From positions 62,001-126,000 of the forward strand of contig JAURPI010000016.1 in assembly GCA_030835385.1 (NCBI GenBank): a stretch of 64,000 nucleotides of DNA. Reading direction: 5' to 3'. Within the stretch, counting starts at the first letter, position 1, and each line of letters opens with the position of its first letter. The notes beneath the pieces are model-generated. The model did no database searches and was not told where the DNA came from. It was given only the letters and a program-made list of their open reading frames with translations. The position numbers were made by a program, and so were the translations under genes. Below are positions 47,190 through 56,051 of the stretch, piece after piece. Source of the DNA: Alphaproteobacteria bacterium (GTDB lineage: Bacteria > Pseudomonadota > Alphaproteobacteria > Rhodospirillales > Rhodospirillaceae).

Positions 47190-48167
47190 ATGGCGCGAGC
47201 GATAGTGGTGAGAGAGACGGGCGGACCGGATGTTTTGGTTGGCACCGATGTACAAATCGGATCTCCGAGCGCCGGCGAAGTCCGGCTGAGACAAACCGCT
47301 ATAGGTGTCAATTTTATTGATACCTACCATCGCTCAGGTCTGTATCCCGTTGCAGGTCTTCCCTTTACCCCCGGTATGGAAGCCGTAGGTGAAATTGAAG
47401 AGGTCGGGGAAGGTGTAACAGATCTGAAAGAAGGCGATCGGGTGTGTTACGGCAATGGCCCAATGGGATCCTATGCCTCAGAACGCATCATGCCCACAGG
47501 GTCCCTGGTTAAAGTGCCGGGCGCTTTAGGTGATGAACAAGTGGCCGGTATGATGCTGCGCGGTCTGACGGTTTGGTATCTCCTGCGAAGCTTGCACAAT
47601 TTAAAGGCCGGCGAGACGGTCTTGTTCCATGCCGCTGCAGGAGGCGTAGGCCTCATCTTCTGTCAGTGGGCAAAACATATTGGCGCAACGGTCATTGGTA
47701 CTGTGGGGTCAGAAGAAAAAGCTGAGTTGGCTAAAGAAAGCGGCTGCGATCACACAATTCTCTATAAGAGCGAAGACTTTGTGGCGAACGTCAACGACAT
47801 CACAGACGGTAAAAAAGTCTCAGTGGTATACGACGGTGTGGGCAAGGATACATTTATGGGGTCTTTGGACTGTCTTCAGAAACGCGGTCTCATGGTGTCC
47901 TTCGGTAACGCATCGGGCCCACCACCCGCTCTTGAGATTGGAAGCTTAGGTCCAAAGGGCTCACTTTTTGTAACCAGACCAACATTGTTTGATTACACCG
48001 GTACTAGAGAGCAACTCGTGCAGGGCTGTGATGATTTATTCGAGGTTGTTGGTTCTGGTGCTGTTAAAATTGAAGTGGGTCAGTCTTATGGGCTTGAACA
48101 AGCCGCACACGCACATAGTGATCTTGAAACACGCAAGACGACAGGGTCTACAATCTTGCAAACCTAA
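47190..48167 (+). CDS. NADPH:quinone oxidoreductase (zeta-crystallin family)
   Basis: A 325-residue medium-chain dehydrogenase/reductase without the zinc site. The GroES-like half has GVNFIDTYHRSGLYP and the nucleotide site is FHAAAGGVGLIFCQWAKHIGATVIGTVGS near residue 150. Qor enzymes reduce quinones, with NADPH. A ribosome site AGAGGG precedes the ATG. Confidence 0.92.
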   Translation: MARAIVVRETGGPDVLVGTDVQIGSPSAGEVRLRQTAIGVNFIDTYHRSGLYPVAGLPFTPGMEAVGEIEEVGEGVTDLKEGDRVCYGNGPMGSYASERIMPTGSLVKVPGALGDEQVAGMMLRGLTVWYLLRSLHNLKAGETVLFHAAAGGVGLIFCQWAKHIGATVIGTVGSEEKAELAKESGCDHTILYKSEDFVANVNDITDGKKVSVVYDGVGKDTFMGSLDCLQKRGLMVSFGNASGPPPALEIGSLGPKGSLFVTRPTLFDYTGTREQLVQGCDDLFEVVGSGAVKIEVGQSYGLEQAAHAHSDLETRKTTGSTILQT

Positions 48168-48188
48168 AATCGGTATCTTGGATTTAAA

Positions 48189-48464
48189 TTAGCCGGTCTC
48201 AGAAAGGCTGACAGTTGTCGTCTCGCCCCTTAAGACCAGTGCTTTCCATCGTGCACGCTGGACCATTCGGTCCTTATGCTCGTTCCTGATCTGTTGCCGT
48301 TCTTGTTCGGAGCGGCAATTGGCAAGTTTTGATTTATGAGCTGTCACTTCTTCAGCAGACATCAAAGACTGTCCAAATACGGCTTCAGGTTCACCCTGTT
48401 CCGCATAAACCGGCGACATGCCGACTAAAACAAACGGGACTATTAATACTGGAAAACGGCTCAT
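48189..48464 (-). CDS. Small exported protein with charged C-terminal helix
   Basis: A 91-residue protein: signal peptide MSRFPVLIVPFVLVGMSPVYA, then a short linker and an amphipathic, highly charged helix (MSAEEVTAHKSKLANCRSEQERQQIRNEHKDRM). The MSxEE...H...L...EQERQ pattern recurs in small periplasmic proteins of many proteobacteria, without an assigned function. One cysteine is present. ATG 48464 has a clear GGGGAG site; an upstream in-frame start was rejected. Confidence 0.72.
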   Translation of the reverse strand: MSRFPVLIVPFVLVGMSPVYAEQGEPEAVFGQSLMSAEEVTAHKSKLANCRSEQERQQIRNEHKDRMVQRARWKALVLRGETTTVSLSETG

Positions 48465-48580
48465 AATTTGCTCCCCAAAGGTCTTCCCCAAGACCGAATA
48501 GACGCAAAATTATGCCCAGAAGAAAATCTGTTGTCAGCCGAAAAACTGTTCGTAGAGGTGTTTCAATTGACCGGTCGAGA

Positions 48581-49837
48581 TCAATGATTCATACGATCAA
48601 AGAAATCATCGTTGTTCTTTGATTCTCTCAGCTTATCGAGCAGAAACTCCATGCCGTCCTGAGTTCCCATGGGATCGAGGATGCGACGCAGGACCCACAT
48701 CTTGGATAGCGTTTTCTGATCGACAAGGAGTTCCTCTTTGCGTGTCCCTGATTTGGTTATGTCTATGGCCGGGAAGATGCGCTTATCTGCAAGCTTACGC
48801 TCCATAACAATCTCGGAGTTACCTGTACCTTTAAACTCCTCAAAAATAACCTCATCCATGCGGCTACCTGTTTCAATCAATGCCGTTGCGATGATTGTTA
48901 AAGATCCACCCTCTTCGATGTTACGTGCTGCACCGAAGAACCGCTTTGGGCGTTGCAATGCGTTTGCATCTACGCCACCCGTCAAAACCTTTCCTGAAGA
49001 CGGAACCACCGTGTTATAGGCCCGCGCTAACCGGGTGATAGAATCGAGCAAAATGACTACATCACGTTTGTGTTCAACCAAACGCTTAGCTTTCTCGATA
49101 ACCATTTCGGCAACTTGCACGTGACGGGATGCAGGCTCATCGAATGTTGAACTCACCACTTCACCTTTTACGGTGCGGTCCATGTCAGTGACTTCTTCAG
49201 GCCGTTCATCAATCAAAAGAACAATCAAATATACTTCTGGATGATTGGCCGCGATAGAACTCGCGACATTTTGCAACATCACTGTCTTACCAGCTCGCGG
49301 TGGCGCTGTTAGCAATGCCCGCTGGCCTTTACCTAAAGGTGAGACAATCTCAATAACACGACCCGTAAGCTCTTTGCCTGTTGGGTCGTCGAACTCCATG
49401 TTCAGTTTTTCTTCTGGATAGAGCGGCGTTAAGTTGTCGAAGTTAATGCGATGTCGAACAGCATCCGGTTGCTCAAAGTTAATTGTGTTGACTTTGAGAA
49501 GAGCGAAATATCGTTCCCCATCTTTTGGTCCTCTAATTTCTCCTTCAACAGTATCACCCGTACGCAAGCCAAAGCGACGGACCTGACTTGGAGAAACATA
49601 AATATCATCTGGTCCTGCAAGATAATTAGATTCTGGTGAGCGAAGAAAACCAAAACCATCTTGCAGTATTTCTAATACGCCTTCCCCAGATATTGCCTGG
49701 TCTTGCTCAGCGAGCTGCTTGAGAATTGAAAACAGCATGTCTTGCTTACGCAAATTCGAAGCATTCTCAATACCCAGCTCTTCAGCAAAGGCTAAAAGTT
49801 CGGGCGGAGTTTTGCGTTTTAGTTCTTGAAGATGCAT
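48581..49837 (-). CDS. rho: Transcription termination factor Rho
   Basis: Hexameric RNA helicase ending transcription. The N-terminal [23 protein letters not shown] domain and RNA-binding cold-shock fold ([22 protein letters not shown]) precede the ATPase core: Walker [15 protein letters not shown] near residue 175, Walker [15 protein letters not shown] near 260 and the Q/R-loop region. The 418-residue length is normal. ATG 49837 was chosen over one 18 bases upstream. It faces the candidate origin and is transcribed away from it. Confidence 0.97.
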   Translation of the reverse strand: MHLQELKRKTPPELLAFAEELGIENASNLRKQDMLFSILKQLAEQDQAISGEGVLEILQDGFGFLRSPESNYLAGPDDIYVSPSQVRRFGLRTGDTVEGEIRGPKDGERYFALLKVNTINFEQPDAVRHRINFDNLTPLYPEEKLNMEFDDPTGKELTGRVIEIVSPLGKGQRALLTAPPRAGKTVMLQNVASSIAANHPEVYLIVLLIDERPEEVTDMDRTVKGEVVSSTFDEPASRHVQVAEMVIEKAKRLVEHKRDVVILLDSITRLARAYNTVVPSSGKVLTGGVDANALQRPKRFFGAARNIEEGGSLTIIATALIETGSRMDEVIFEEFKGTGNSEIVMERKLADKRIFPAIDITKSGTRKEELLVDQKTLSKMWVLRRILDPMGTQDGMEFLLDKLRESKNNDDFFDRMNH

Positions 49838-50449
49838 GGAGAAACAGGCTCCCAAACCTATTGTAACGGGGAATGACGCAAGAGCGTCGACGGTGAGGAG
49901 GAAGATTCAATCCGACTATCTGAACAAGACCGTAATGGTGAACTGATGTGTCGTTTTGTACGAACGGAGGGAAAAATGGGACGAATGCCCCAAAGACATG
50001 GAAACCGTTAACGTACTCATTGCTCGTCTGTCAATTTATATTTCCACAGATGTAAATATTCTCTTATCCAGAGTTCAACCTACATAAATAAGAATCTAAT
50101 ACTAAAGATGTAGAAGTTGATGGGGCGGTTAGAAATGGGGATCAAAAGTCATCCACTGACATATTCGCATTAAATGTCTCTATGAAAAAACATGAACAAC
50201 ACTTGTAAAAACAAGGACTAAATCGCCTGAAATATGTTTATCCATGGGTTTATCCGTTTATTTCATTAGATTGAATACTGGGAATAATGGGGAAAAATGC
50301 CTTCTCCACAAATCTAATATTGTACATCACGACTTATCCGCCGTTGGCAAAGAGGTGGCCGAGAAGTTAAGAATGGGTACGGATAATTCTAGTGATCCTA
50401 TTATTATTGAGTTGTCCCCAGTACTAGACGGAATTAACGGCCTCGGTCG
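49838..50449. other. Candidate chromosomal replication origin (oriC)
   Basis: This 612-bp gap between divergent rho and ppsR has no credible gene. The ppsR (RP001)-side position is where alphaproteobacterial origins are found in Caulobacter and Rickettsia. Transcription on both sides runs mainly outward, parS sites lie 11 kb away, and the 50030-50110 stretch is AT-rich like an unwinding element. Several near-matches to the DnaA box TTATCCACA occur between 50040 and 50386. I did not see paired CtrA sites. The assignment rests on context; no strand-composition calculation was made. Confidence 0.7.
50040..50386. promoter_or_regulatory. Cluster of DnaA-box-like 9-mers
   Basis: Compared with TTATCCACA: 8/9 matches at 50064-50072 (TTATCCAGA) and 50302-50310 (TTCTCCACA). 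7/9 matches lie at 50040-50048, 50149-50157, 50238-50246 and 50334-50342 on the plus strand, and at 50136-50144 and 50378-50386 on the minus strand. With equal base frequencies one would expect about two such sites in a region this size. No perfect box is present. Confidence 0.5.
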
Positions 50450-51268
50450 GTGGCAGAAATACCTTTTAATCTACATCTCGTTTCAGATTCCTCTGGTGAA
50501 ACTGTCAGCGGAATTGCACGTGCGTGTCTTGTTCAATACGACGATGAAGCCGTAACTGAGCATTTTTGGTGGTTGGTTCGGACCAAAGGGCAGATGAGCC
50601 GTGTAATTGATGGCATCAAGGCGTCACCCGGCCTGGTTATATTTACGCTGCTAGATCCTGCCATAAGAGGGCCTCTCGAACAGGCATGCCGAGATCTCGG
50701 GATCCCGTGTGTGTCTGCACTGGATCCGGTCATGGATGCCCTAGAAAAGGTTTTTGATAAGCAAGGGGGTCATGAAATTGGGCGTCAACATACACTGGAT
50801 GATGAGTACTTCGATCGAATTGAAGCAATGCACTACGCACTGGCCCATGATGATGGACAAACGCTAGACGGTCTTAAAGATGCGGACATTGTGTTGATTG
50901 GTGTTTCTCGCACATCCAAAACACCAACGTGTATGTATCTTGCGAACAGGGGGTTTCGAGCCGGAAACATTCCCCTAGTTCCAGGGATTGTTCTTCCTGA
51001 CGACGTTGTGGCAGCAAAAAATCCGCTGTTTGTTGGTTTAACGAGAGAGCCAAAAAGCCTAACGGATATCCGCCAGTCTCGCCTCCGGCTGATGAATGAA
51101 CATCGAGGAATGGACTACGCCGACGTTGATTTAGTAAAGGAAGAAGTTGCCGCGTCCCGCAGGCTATTTCGCAAACATGGGTGGCCGGTCATCGACGTCA
51201 CCCGGAAATCTATCGAAGAAACGGCTGCGTCTATTATTCAACTTTATAACGAAAGATATGCATCGTGA
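50450..51268 (+). CDS. ppsR: PEP synthase / pyruvate phosphate dikinase regulatory protein (DUF299)
   Basis: A 272-residue bifunctional kinase and pyrophosphorylase that switches PEP synthase or pyruvate phosphate dikinase off and on by threonine phosphorylation. Diagnostic parts are the N-terminal NLHLVSDSSGETV and the P-loop-like GVSRTSKTPTCMYLA near residue 152. It starts with GTG. This is the gene called RP001 in Rickettsia, which flanks the origin in Alphaproteobacteria. Its stop overlaps the maf start (GTGA). Confidence 0.95.
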   Translation: MAEIPFNLHLVSDSSGETVSGIARACLVQYDDEAVTEHFWWLVRTKGQMSRVIDGIKASPGLVIFTLLDPAIRGPLEQACRDLGIPCVSALDPVMDALEKVFDKQGGHEIGRQHTLDDEYFDRIEAMHYALAHDDGQTLDGLKDADIVLIGVSRTSKTPTCMYLANRGFRAGNIPLVPGIVLPDDVVAAKNPLFVGLTREPKSLTDIRQSRLRLMNEHRGMDYADVDLVKEEVAASRRLFRKHGWPVIDVTRKSIEETAASIIQLYNERYAS

Positions 51269-51879
51269 CGGCAGACCTTTCCGCCCCTTCAGTTATACTT
51301 GCGTCTGCTAGCCAAAGCCGCGCGCATATTCTTAAAGAAGCGGGCGTGCCTTATACCACTGAGCCAGCTTTCATAGACGAAGGGCCTATCAAAGAGTCAT
51401 TACAAGCCGAAGGCGCTGATGCATTGTCCGTCGCAGAGACTCTGGCAGAGTTAAAAGCTGTAAAAATATCACGTAGTCATCCTGAAGCTTTTATAATTGG
51501 GGCGGACTCAATTCTTGATTTAGATGGTGTGTGGTTTGATAAACCGACAGATATAGACCATGCGAAAGCCCATCTTATGACACTTCGAGGTCGCACACAT
51601 TCACTGGCGACGGCTGTTGTCGTTGCTCTCGGTGGAACACGTATTTGGCATTTTCGCGATCAACCGACATTAAGAATGCGAAATTTTACCGACGCCTATC
51701 TTGATCAATATATGGCTGCTGTAGGTACAGATATCCTTTCGTCTGTTGGTGCGTACCACCTAGAAAGTCTGGGCGTTCAACTATTCGACTACATCGAGGG
51801 GGATTTCTTTTCTATTCTTGGTTTGCCTATTTTGCCACTATTGTCATTTCTTCGTGAACATAAAGTTGTCGTGTCATGA
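51265..51879 (+). CDS. maf: Maf-family nucleoside triphosphate pyrophosphatase
   Basis: A 204-residue house-cleaning pyrophosphatase of non-canonical nucleotides. The family motif ASASQSRAHILKEAGVPY is at the N-terminus and GADSILDLDGVWFDKP near residue 75; GRTHSLATAV follows. It starts with GTG overlapping the ppsR stop and ends overlapping the aroE start (ATGA), so ppsR-maf-aroE are coupled. Confidence 0.94.
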   Translation: MTADLSAPSVILASASQSRAHILKEAGVPYTTEPAFIDEGPIKESLQAEGADALSVAETLAELKAVKISRSHPEAFIIGADSILDLDGVWFDKPTDIDHAKAHLMTLRGRTHSLATAVVVALGGTRIWHFRDQPTLRMRNFTDAYLDQYMAAVGTDILSSVGAYHLESLGVQLFDYIEGDFFSILGLPILPLLSFLREHKVVVS

Positions 51880-52718
51880 GTGTTACTGGCAGCGCTTTAT
51901 TAGCTGGCGTCATGGGCTGGCCGATTTCACATTCTTTATCACCGCGCCTTCATGGTTACTGGCTGCGTGAACATAATATCCACGGTGACTATGTTCCATT
52001 GCCAGTTGCTCCAAGCAATCTTGAACATGCCTTAAGAGCACTTCCTAGCCTTGGTTTTCGGGGTGTTAATTTGACGGTGCCTCATAAAGAGGCGGGATTA
52101 CCATTGATGGATTCCGTATCAGATATTGCGCGTCGCATTGGCGCAATAAATACGGTGTTTGTATCAGGTGAAGGAGAGTTATCCGGGACAAATACAGATG
52201 CACACGGGTTTATTGAAAACCTACGGCTCAACGCGCCGACATGGCGAAAGAACGATGGTGCTGCGGTTGTTCTCGGAGCGGGTGGTGCTGCACGTGCTGT
52301 TGTAGCGGCACTGATTGATGCACAGGTTCCCAAAGTCTTATTGCTCAACCGTACTGTTGCGAAAGCGGAACAACTAGCAAAGGCAATCGGAGGTTCGATT
52401 AAAGTGGTCGATTGGGGTGACCGCGATGAAGCGATAAAAAACGCTATGCTCCTGGTGAACACCACAACACTTGGAATGGTTAACCAGCCGAAGCTTGAGA
52501 TTTCGCTGAGTGCGTTGCCCAAAATAGCGATAGTAAACGATTTGGTTTATTCGCCATTGGAAACGGAGCTGCTCCGTGCAGCCCGACAGATGGGTTTGCA
52601 GACGGTTGATGGTCTTGGAATGTTACTCCATCAAGCAGTTCCTGGTTTTGAAGGTTGGTTTGGCATACGCCCGGTTGTAACGAACGGACTCCGTGACGTT
52701 GTTTTGAAGTCTACGTAG
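51876..52718 (+). CDS. aroE: Shikimate dehydrogenase
   Basis: A 280-residue enzyme reducing 3-dehydroshikimate with NADPH in aromatic amino-acid synthesis. The shikimate site is GWPISHSLSPRLHGYW, the catalytic Lys is in NLTVPHKEAG near residue 70, and the NADP site is VLGAGGAARAVVAALI near 133 followed by NRT. It ends with GLGMLLHQAVPGFEGWFG, a conserved closing helix. Confidence 0.96.
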   Translation: MSVTGSALLAGVMGWPISHSLSPRLHGYWLREHNIHGDYVPLPVAPSNLEHALRALPSLGFRGVNLTVPHKEAGLPLMDSVSDIARRIGAINTVFVSGEGELSGTNTDAHGFIENLRLNAPTWRKNDGAAVVLGAGGAARAVVAALIDAQVPKVLLLNRTVAKAEQLAKAIGGSIKVVDWGDRDEAIKNAMLLVNTTTLGMVNQPKLEISLSALPKIAIVNDLVYSPLETELLRAARQMGLQTVDGLGMLLHQAVPGFEGWFGIRPVVTNGLRDVVLKST

Positions 52719-52724
52719 TGACAC

Positions 52725-53375
52725 ATGAAGAAGAACGCCGTCATTTTTTCAAGAAAGCTGACTCGTAGAGACAGACCTCCTTTGCCAATAAAAATAATTG
52801 GCTTAACCGGGTCAATCGGGATGGGTAAGTCGACAGCGGCAATGATGATAAAGACGATGGGCGTTCCGGTGTTTGATGCTGATGAGGCTGTTCACCGTCT
52901 AATGGCCCCTGGCGGACAAGCCGTTAAGGCAATATCGCGTCGTTTTCCGGAGGCTGTTGGGCCCAACGGTGTAGATCGTCAAATGTTGGGAGACCTCGTA
53001 TTTGGGAATTTCGCCGCTCTCTCTGACCTAGAGAATATTCTCCACCCTTTGGTCCGTCGCATTCGAAAATTGTTCTTGCGCACTCATGCCTTGCGTCGCA
53101 CGCGGTATGTTGCGATGGACGTTCCTCTTCTGTTTGAAACGGGGGAAGAAAAAAATTGTGATGCGGTTGTAGTTGTGACCGCACCGCTATTTCTTCAGCA
53201 CCAACGTGTTCTTTCCAGAACAGGCATGACAAAGGAAAAACTCACAAGTATCCTTTCGCGACAACTTCCAGATTGTGACAAACGCCGCCATGCATCAACC
53301 TTGGTTTACAGCGGATTAGGAAAACGGCACACCTGGGTTAGGCTGAAACACTTTTTGAGTCGTCGCGCTCAATAG
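52725..53375 (+). CDS. coaE: Dephospho-CoA kinase
   Basis: Last step of coenzyme A synthesis. The P-loop GLTGSIGMGKSTAAMMI lies near residue 26, then VFDADEAVHRLM and HPLVRR, with DVPLLFETG further on. The N-terminal ~22 residues (KKNAVIFSRKLTRRDRPP) are longer than usual and basic; no better start lies immediately before the core. It starts 6 bases after aroE. Confidence 0.94.
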   Translation: MKKNAVIFSRKLTRRDRPPLPIKIIGLTGSIGMGKSTAAMMIKTMGVPVFDADEAVHRLMAPGGQAVKAISRRFPEAVGPNGVDRQMLGDLVFGNFAALSDLENILHPLVRRIRKLFLRTHALRRTRYVAMDVPLLFETGEEKNCDAVVVVTAPLFLQHQRVLSRTGMTKEKLTSILSRQLPDCDKRRHASTLVYSGLGKRHTWVRLKHFLSRRAQ

Positions 53376-53397
53376 TTTGATAAGAAAGTCTCATTAT

Positions 53398-54081
53398 ATG
53401 CATATGCGTGAAATTGTTCTCGATACGGAGACAACCGGGCTTGATCCTAAGACTGGAGACCGTGTCGTTGAAATTGGATGTGTCGAACTCCAGAATCATA
53501 TGGCTACCGGCGAGACGTATCACACGTACCTAAACCCTGAACGGGATATGCCTTCCGAAGCCGAAAGAGTACACGGCCTCAGTATTGAATTTCTTTCTGA
53601 TAAACCGCTATTCGCAGACATAGCAGATGAATTTCTCGCGTTCGTCGGTACGTCGCCTGTGATTGCGCACAATGCTCCCTTTGATCTTGGGTTTTTGAAT
53701 GCGGAGCTTGAATTGGCTGGTCGGCTACCATTGCCAATGGACCGAGCCATCGACACGGTTCCTTTGGCGCGGAGGAAGTTTCCTGGTGCGCAAGTCAATC
53801 TCGACGCGCTATGTCGTCGTTTCAACGTTGATTTGTCTGCCCGGGTAAAACACGGCGCGTTGCTTGATTCCGAGTTGTTGGCAGAAGTTTATCTGGAGCT
53901 TATTGGCGGGCGTGAACCTGGATTAGGCTTGGCTGCCAATGAGAAAGTAACAAAATCAACCAAAGCCATTAAGATTGATCGACCTGTTCGAACACCTAGA
54001 CAACATGATGCGTCCGCAGAAGAGATAGCTGCGCACATGTCATTTCTAGAAAAGATACAAGACCCTCTTTGGAAGACTTAG
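53398..54081 (+). CDS. dnaQ: DNA polymerase III epsilon subunit (proofreading exonuclease)
   Basis: A 227-residue DEDDh exonuclease. Exo I is LDTETTGLDP, exo II IAHNAPFDLGFLN near residue 99 and exo III VKHGALLDSELLAEVY near 155; the C-terminal tail (residues ~180-227) contains the polymerase-binding segment. ATG 53398 or 53404 can be the start; both follow AAGAAAG. It converges on secB with only 4 bases between. Confidence 0.95.
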   Translation: MHMREIVLDTETTGLDPKTGDRVVEIGCVELQNHMATGETYHTYLNPERDMPSEAERVHGLSIEFLSDKPLFADIADEFLAFVGTSPVIAHNAPFDLGFLNAELELAGRLPLPMDRAIDTVPLARRKFPGAQVNLDALCRRFNVDLSARVKHGALLDSELLAEVYLELIGGREPGLGLAANEKVTKSTKAIKIDRPVRTPRQHDASAEEIAAHMSFLEKIQDPLWKT

Positions 54082-54085
54082 AGAG

Positions 54086-54631
54086 TTAGAGGTTTTGTCC
54101 TGATACGGGTCCGCCAGTCATAGCCGCCATGCTTCGTGCCTGCGCATCCCGCTGCAATTCTTCATCATCGGCAAATTTGCGGCGATATAGATCTGTGAAA
54201 TCAACTAGCTGAAGCATCAAAGGAGGAAAACCCCCTTGGACGGTCACGTCAGCGACTATCTGTCGGACAAAGGGATACATTTGCCGGGGCACTTCAATCA
54301 TTAGAACAGGACGAATATGCTCGTCAGGAATTTCACCTAACACCACAACACAGGCATAAGCGACCTCAAGGATAAAGGCCGGTTTGTCTCCAACCGTAGC
54401 TTCCAAGTGGACTGTGAGCGTCACTTCATGCTGGTTGTCCTTAAGGTCTCTAACACTGCAATCAATCGAGATTGGAATGTCAGGAGAGGTCTGGCGCAAG
54501 TCCTGGAAGATGTCGGGAGCGTGAGGCGCCTCGAAGGATAGGTCTTTGATGTACTGACCAATAAACTGGATCGGGGCTACTGGCTGCTGATCTTCAGCAG
54601 ATGCGCCAGCGTCCGTTGACGTGTCGCTCAT
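54086..54631 (-). CDS. secB: Protein-export chaperone SecB
   Basis: A 181-residue tetrameric chaperone keeping preproteins unfolded for SecA. It contains FIGQYIKDLSFEAPHAPDIF near the N-terminus and the central VTLTVHLEATVGDKPAFILEVAYACVV sheet, followed by LMIEVPRQMYPFVRQIVADVTVQGGFPPLMLQ. The length is at the long end for the family because of acidic extensions at the start. Confidence 0.96.
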   Translation of the reverse strand: MSDTSTDAGASAEDQQPVAPIQFIGQYIKDLSFEAPHAPDIFQDLRQTSPDIPISIDCSVRDLKDNQHEVTLTVHLEATVGDKPAFILEVAYACVVVLGEIPDEHIRPVLMIEVPRQMYPFVRQIVADVTVQGGFPPLMLQLVDFTDLYRRKFADDEELQRDAQARSMAAMTGGPVSGQNL

Positions 54632-54691
54632 AATATCTCCTTCGTCTTAAGCTAGAACGCGGCGCGAGGTAGCATGGAAAACCTTTAGCGA

Positions 54692-54716
54692 CAAGGAGTG
54701 TCACACGGACTCCTTG
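54692..54716 (-). terminator. Hairpin between fxsA and secB
   Basis: CAAGGAGT-(9)-ACTCCTTG is a perfect 8-bp stem 17 bases after the fxsA stop. A good U-run is missing on the minus strand (TCGCTAAAGG follows), so it may be a weak terminator or an RNA-processing structure before secB. Confidence 0.35.
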
Positions 54717-54733
54717 AAAAGGCGTGTAGGTCT

Positions 54734-55210
54734 TTAGGACTCTTTTTTACTGTTATCCGGCAACTCTGGCACATCAGTTGGCGTAATATCCTGAAAATCA
54801 CCCTCAACGTCATAGTTTTGTCGTGATGAGGTGGACGTATTTGAAGAATGAACTGTCACCACGGCCTTAGATATCAGAAGAGCAAGTAAAATCGCCCGGA
54901 CAAATGGGATAAACAAAATCAAGCCAATGGCGTCGGTTATAAATCCGGGTGCAAGTAGAAGGGCCCCGGCAACCAATAGGCAGGCTCCATCAAAAACGGC
55001 TCGGACCGGCATTTCACCTCGATTTAGGCTGTCGTTGACTTTGCTTAACGTTGCTAAGCCCTGAGCGCGGACCAATGCGGTTCCGAGTATTGCCGTTAGC
55101 ACGGTCGTCGCGACTGTCGCCAGAATGCCAATTTCATCACCGATCCATATAAAGACCCCAATTTCCAAGAGGGGTAGTGTTATAAAGCCAAAGAGGATCA
55201 GAAGGGGCAT
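54734..55210 (-). CDS. fxsA: FxsA family membrane protein
   Basis: A 158-residue inner-membrane protein with about four hydrophobic segments: LLILFGFITLPLLEIGVFIWIG, GILATVATTVLTAILGTALVRAQG (containing the family-specific RAQG), then PVRAVFDGACLLVAGALLLAPGFITDAIGLILFIPFVR. FxsA overproduction suppresses phage T7 exclusion in E. coli; its normal role is unclear. Adjacency to secB is conserved in Alphaproteobacteria. Confidence 0.93.
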   Translation of the reverse strand: MPLLILFGFITLPLLEIGVFIWIGDEIGILATVATTVLTAILGTALVRAQGLATLSKVNDSLNRGEMPVRAVFDGACLLVAGALLLAPGFITDAIGLILFIPFVRAILLALLISKAVVTVHSSNTSTSSRQNYDVEGDFQDITPTDVPELPDNSKKES

Positions 55211-55373
55211 GCTTGCCCTTATTCAGTGAAGTGCCTATGTTCGACTCAGGTGCCGAGTCTATGATCACTTAATGATCGTATGAACTTCGGTCAATGTTTG
55301 CTGGTTATCCCAGCCAGTAAGCATTGGAATGGTTCACCGGCAAAAATGCTCAGGAAAGCGATTTAATCAGCCC

Positions 55374-56039
55374 ATGGAAGGCTTTCAATTCGTCGATATT
55401 ATTCTGCTCGCAATGGTCGCAGGATTTTTGATTCTGAGACTACGCAGCACCCTGGGGCGTCGTACCGGTCATGAACAAGGGCAAGATAATTACAGGCGAG
55501 ACAATGTTGTTGAACTTTCGCCACGCGCAAACCCTGACTCCGAAACTGTGGTAGTTGGCGACATAGATCCAGCCTACATCGGAACACTCTTTGAAGAGGG
55601 CCTGACCCAGATCACATTGTCAGACCCAAACTTTTCCGTGGAAGATTTTCTAGGCGGAGCGGGCAAAGCATTCGAGATGATCGTGATTGCCTATGCTGAG
55701 CACGATACTGACACCCTAAAACCACTCCTCTCAGATGAAGTGTATTCGAATTTTGCAGCCGCAGTTCAAGATCGCGAAGATCGTGAAGAGCGTATGGAAA
55801 CGGAACTCATAGTGATAAAGCCTATCAAATTAGAGAGCGTTTCAGTGGATGGGAGAACAGCAAAAATAGCTGCCCGGTTCGAAAGTGAGCAGGTCAACAT
55901 CATCAAAGATGCGGATGGTCAAATTGTTGATGGAGACCCAGAGCATATAGAAAGCGTCACAGATATCTGGACGTTTGAGCGCAATTTAGCGAACTCCGAT
56001 CCCAACTGGCTTCTCATTGCAACACGCAGCGTGGATTGA
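55374..56039 (+). CDS. Tim44-like domain protein (TimA)
   Basis: A 221-residue protein with one N-terminal membrane helix (VDIILLAMVAGFLILRL) and a C-terminal Tim44 domain starting near residue 85 (FLGGAGKAFEMIVIAYAEHDTDTLKPLLSDEVYSNF). The Tim44 family relates to the mitochondrial import motor scaffold; the bacterial role is membrane-associated and not well known. ATG 55374 (MEGFQFVD) matches homologues, so the longer in-frame start was rejected. mltA follows after 12 bases. Confidence 0.92.
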   Translation: MEGFQFVDIILLAMVAGFLILRLRSTLGRRTGHEQGQDNYRRDNVVELSPRANPDSETVVVGDIDPAYIGTLFEEGLTQITLSDPNFSVEDFLGGAGKAFEMIVIAYAEHDTDTLKPLLSDEVYSNFAAAVQDREDREERMETELIVIKPIKLESVSVDGRTAKIAARFESEQVNIIKDADGQIVDGDPEHIESVTDIWTFERNLANSDPNWLLIATRSVD

Positions 56040-56051
56040 TCTCCAGCTGCG

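Noticed and set aside
49838-50449. CtrA-binding pairs (TTAA-N7-TTAA) in the origin region
   Set aside because: Single GTTAAC and ATTAAC words occur but no correctly spaced pair.
50244-50555. 103-codon plus frame across the origin gap into ppsR
   Set aside because: It overlaps ppsR in another frame, lacks a ribosome site, and its residues look random.
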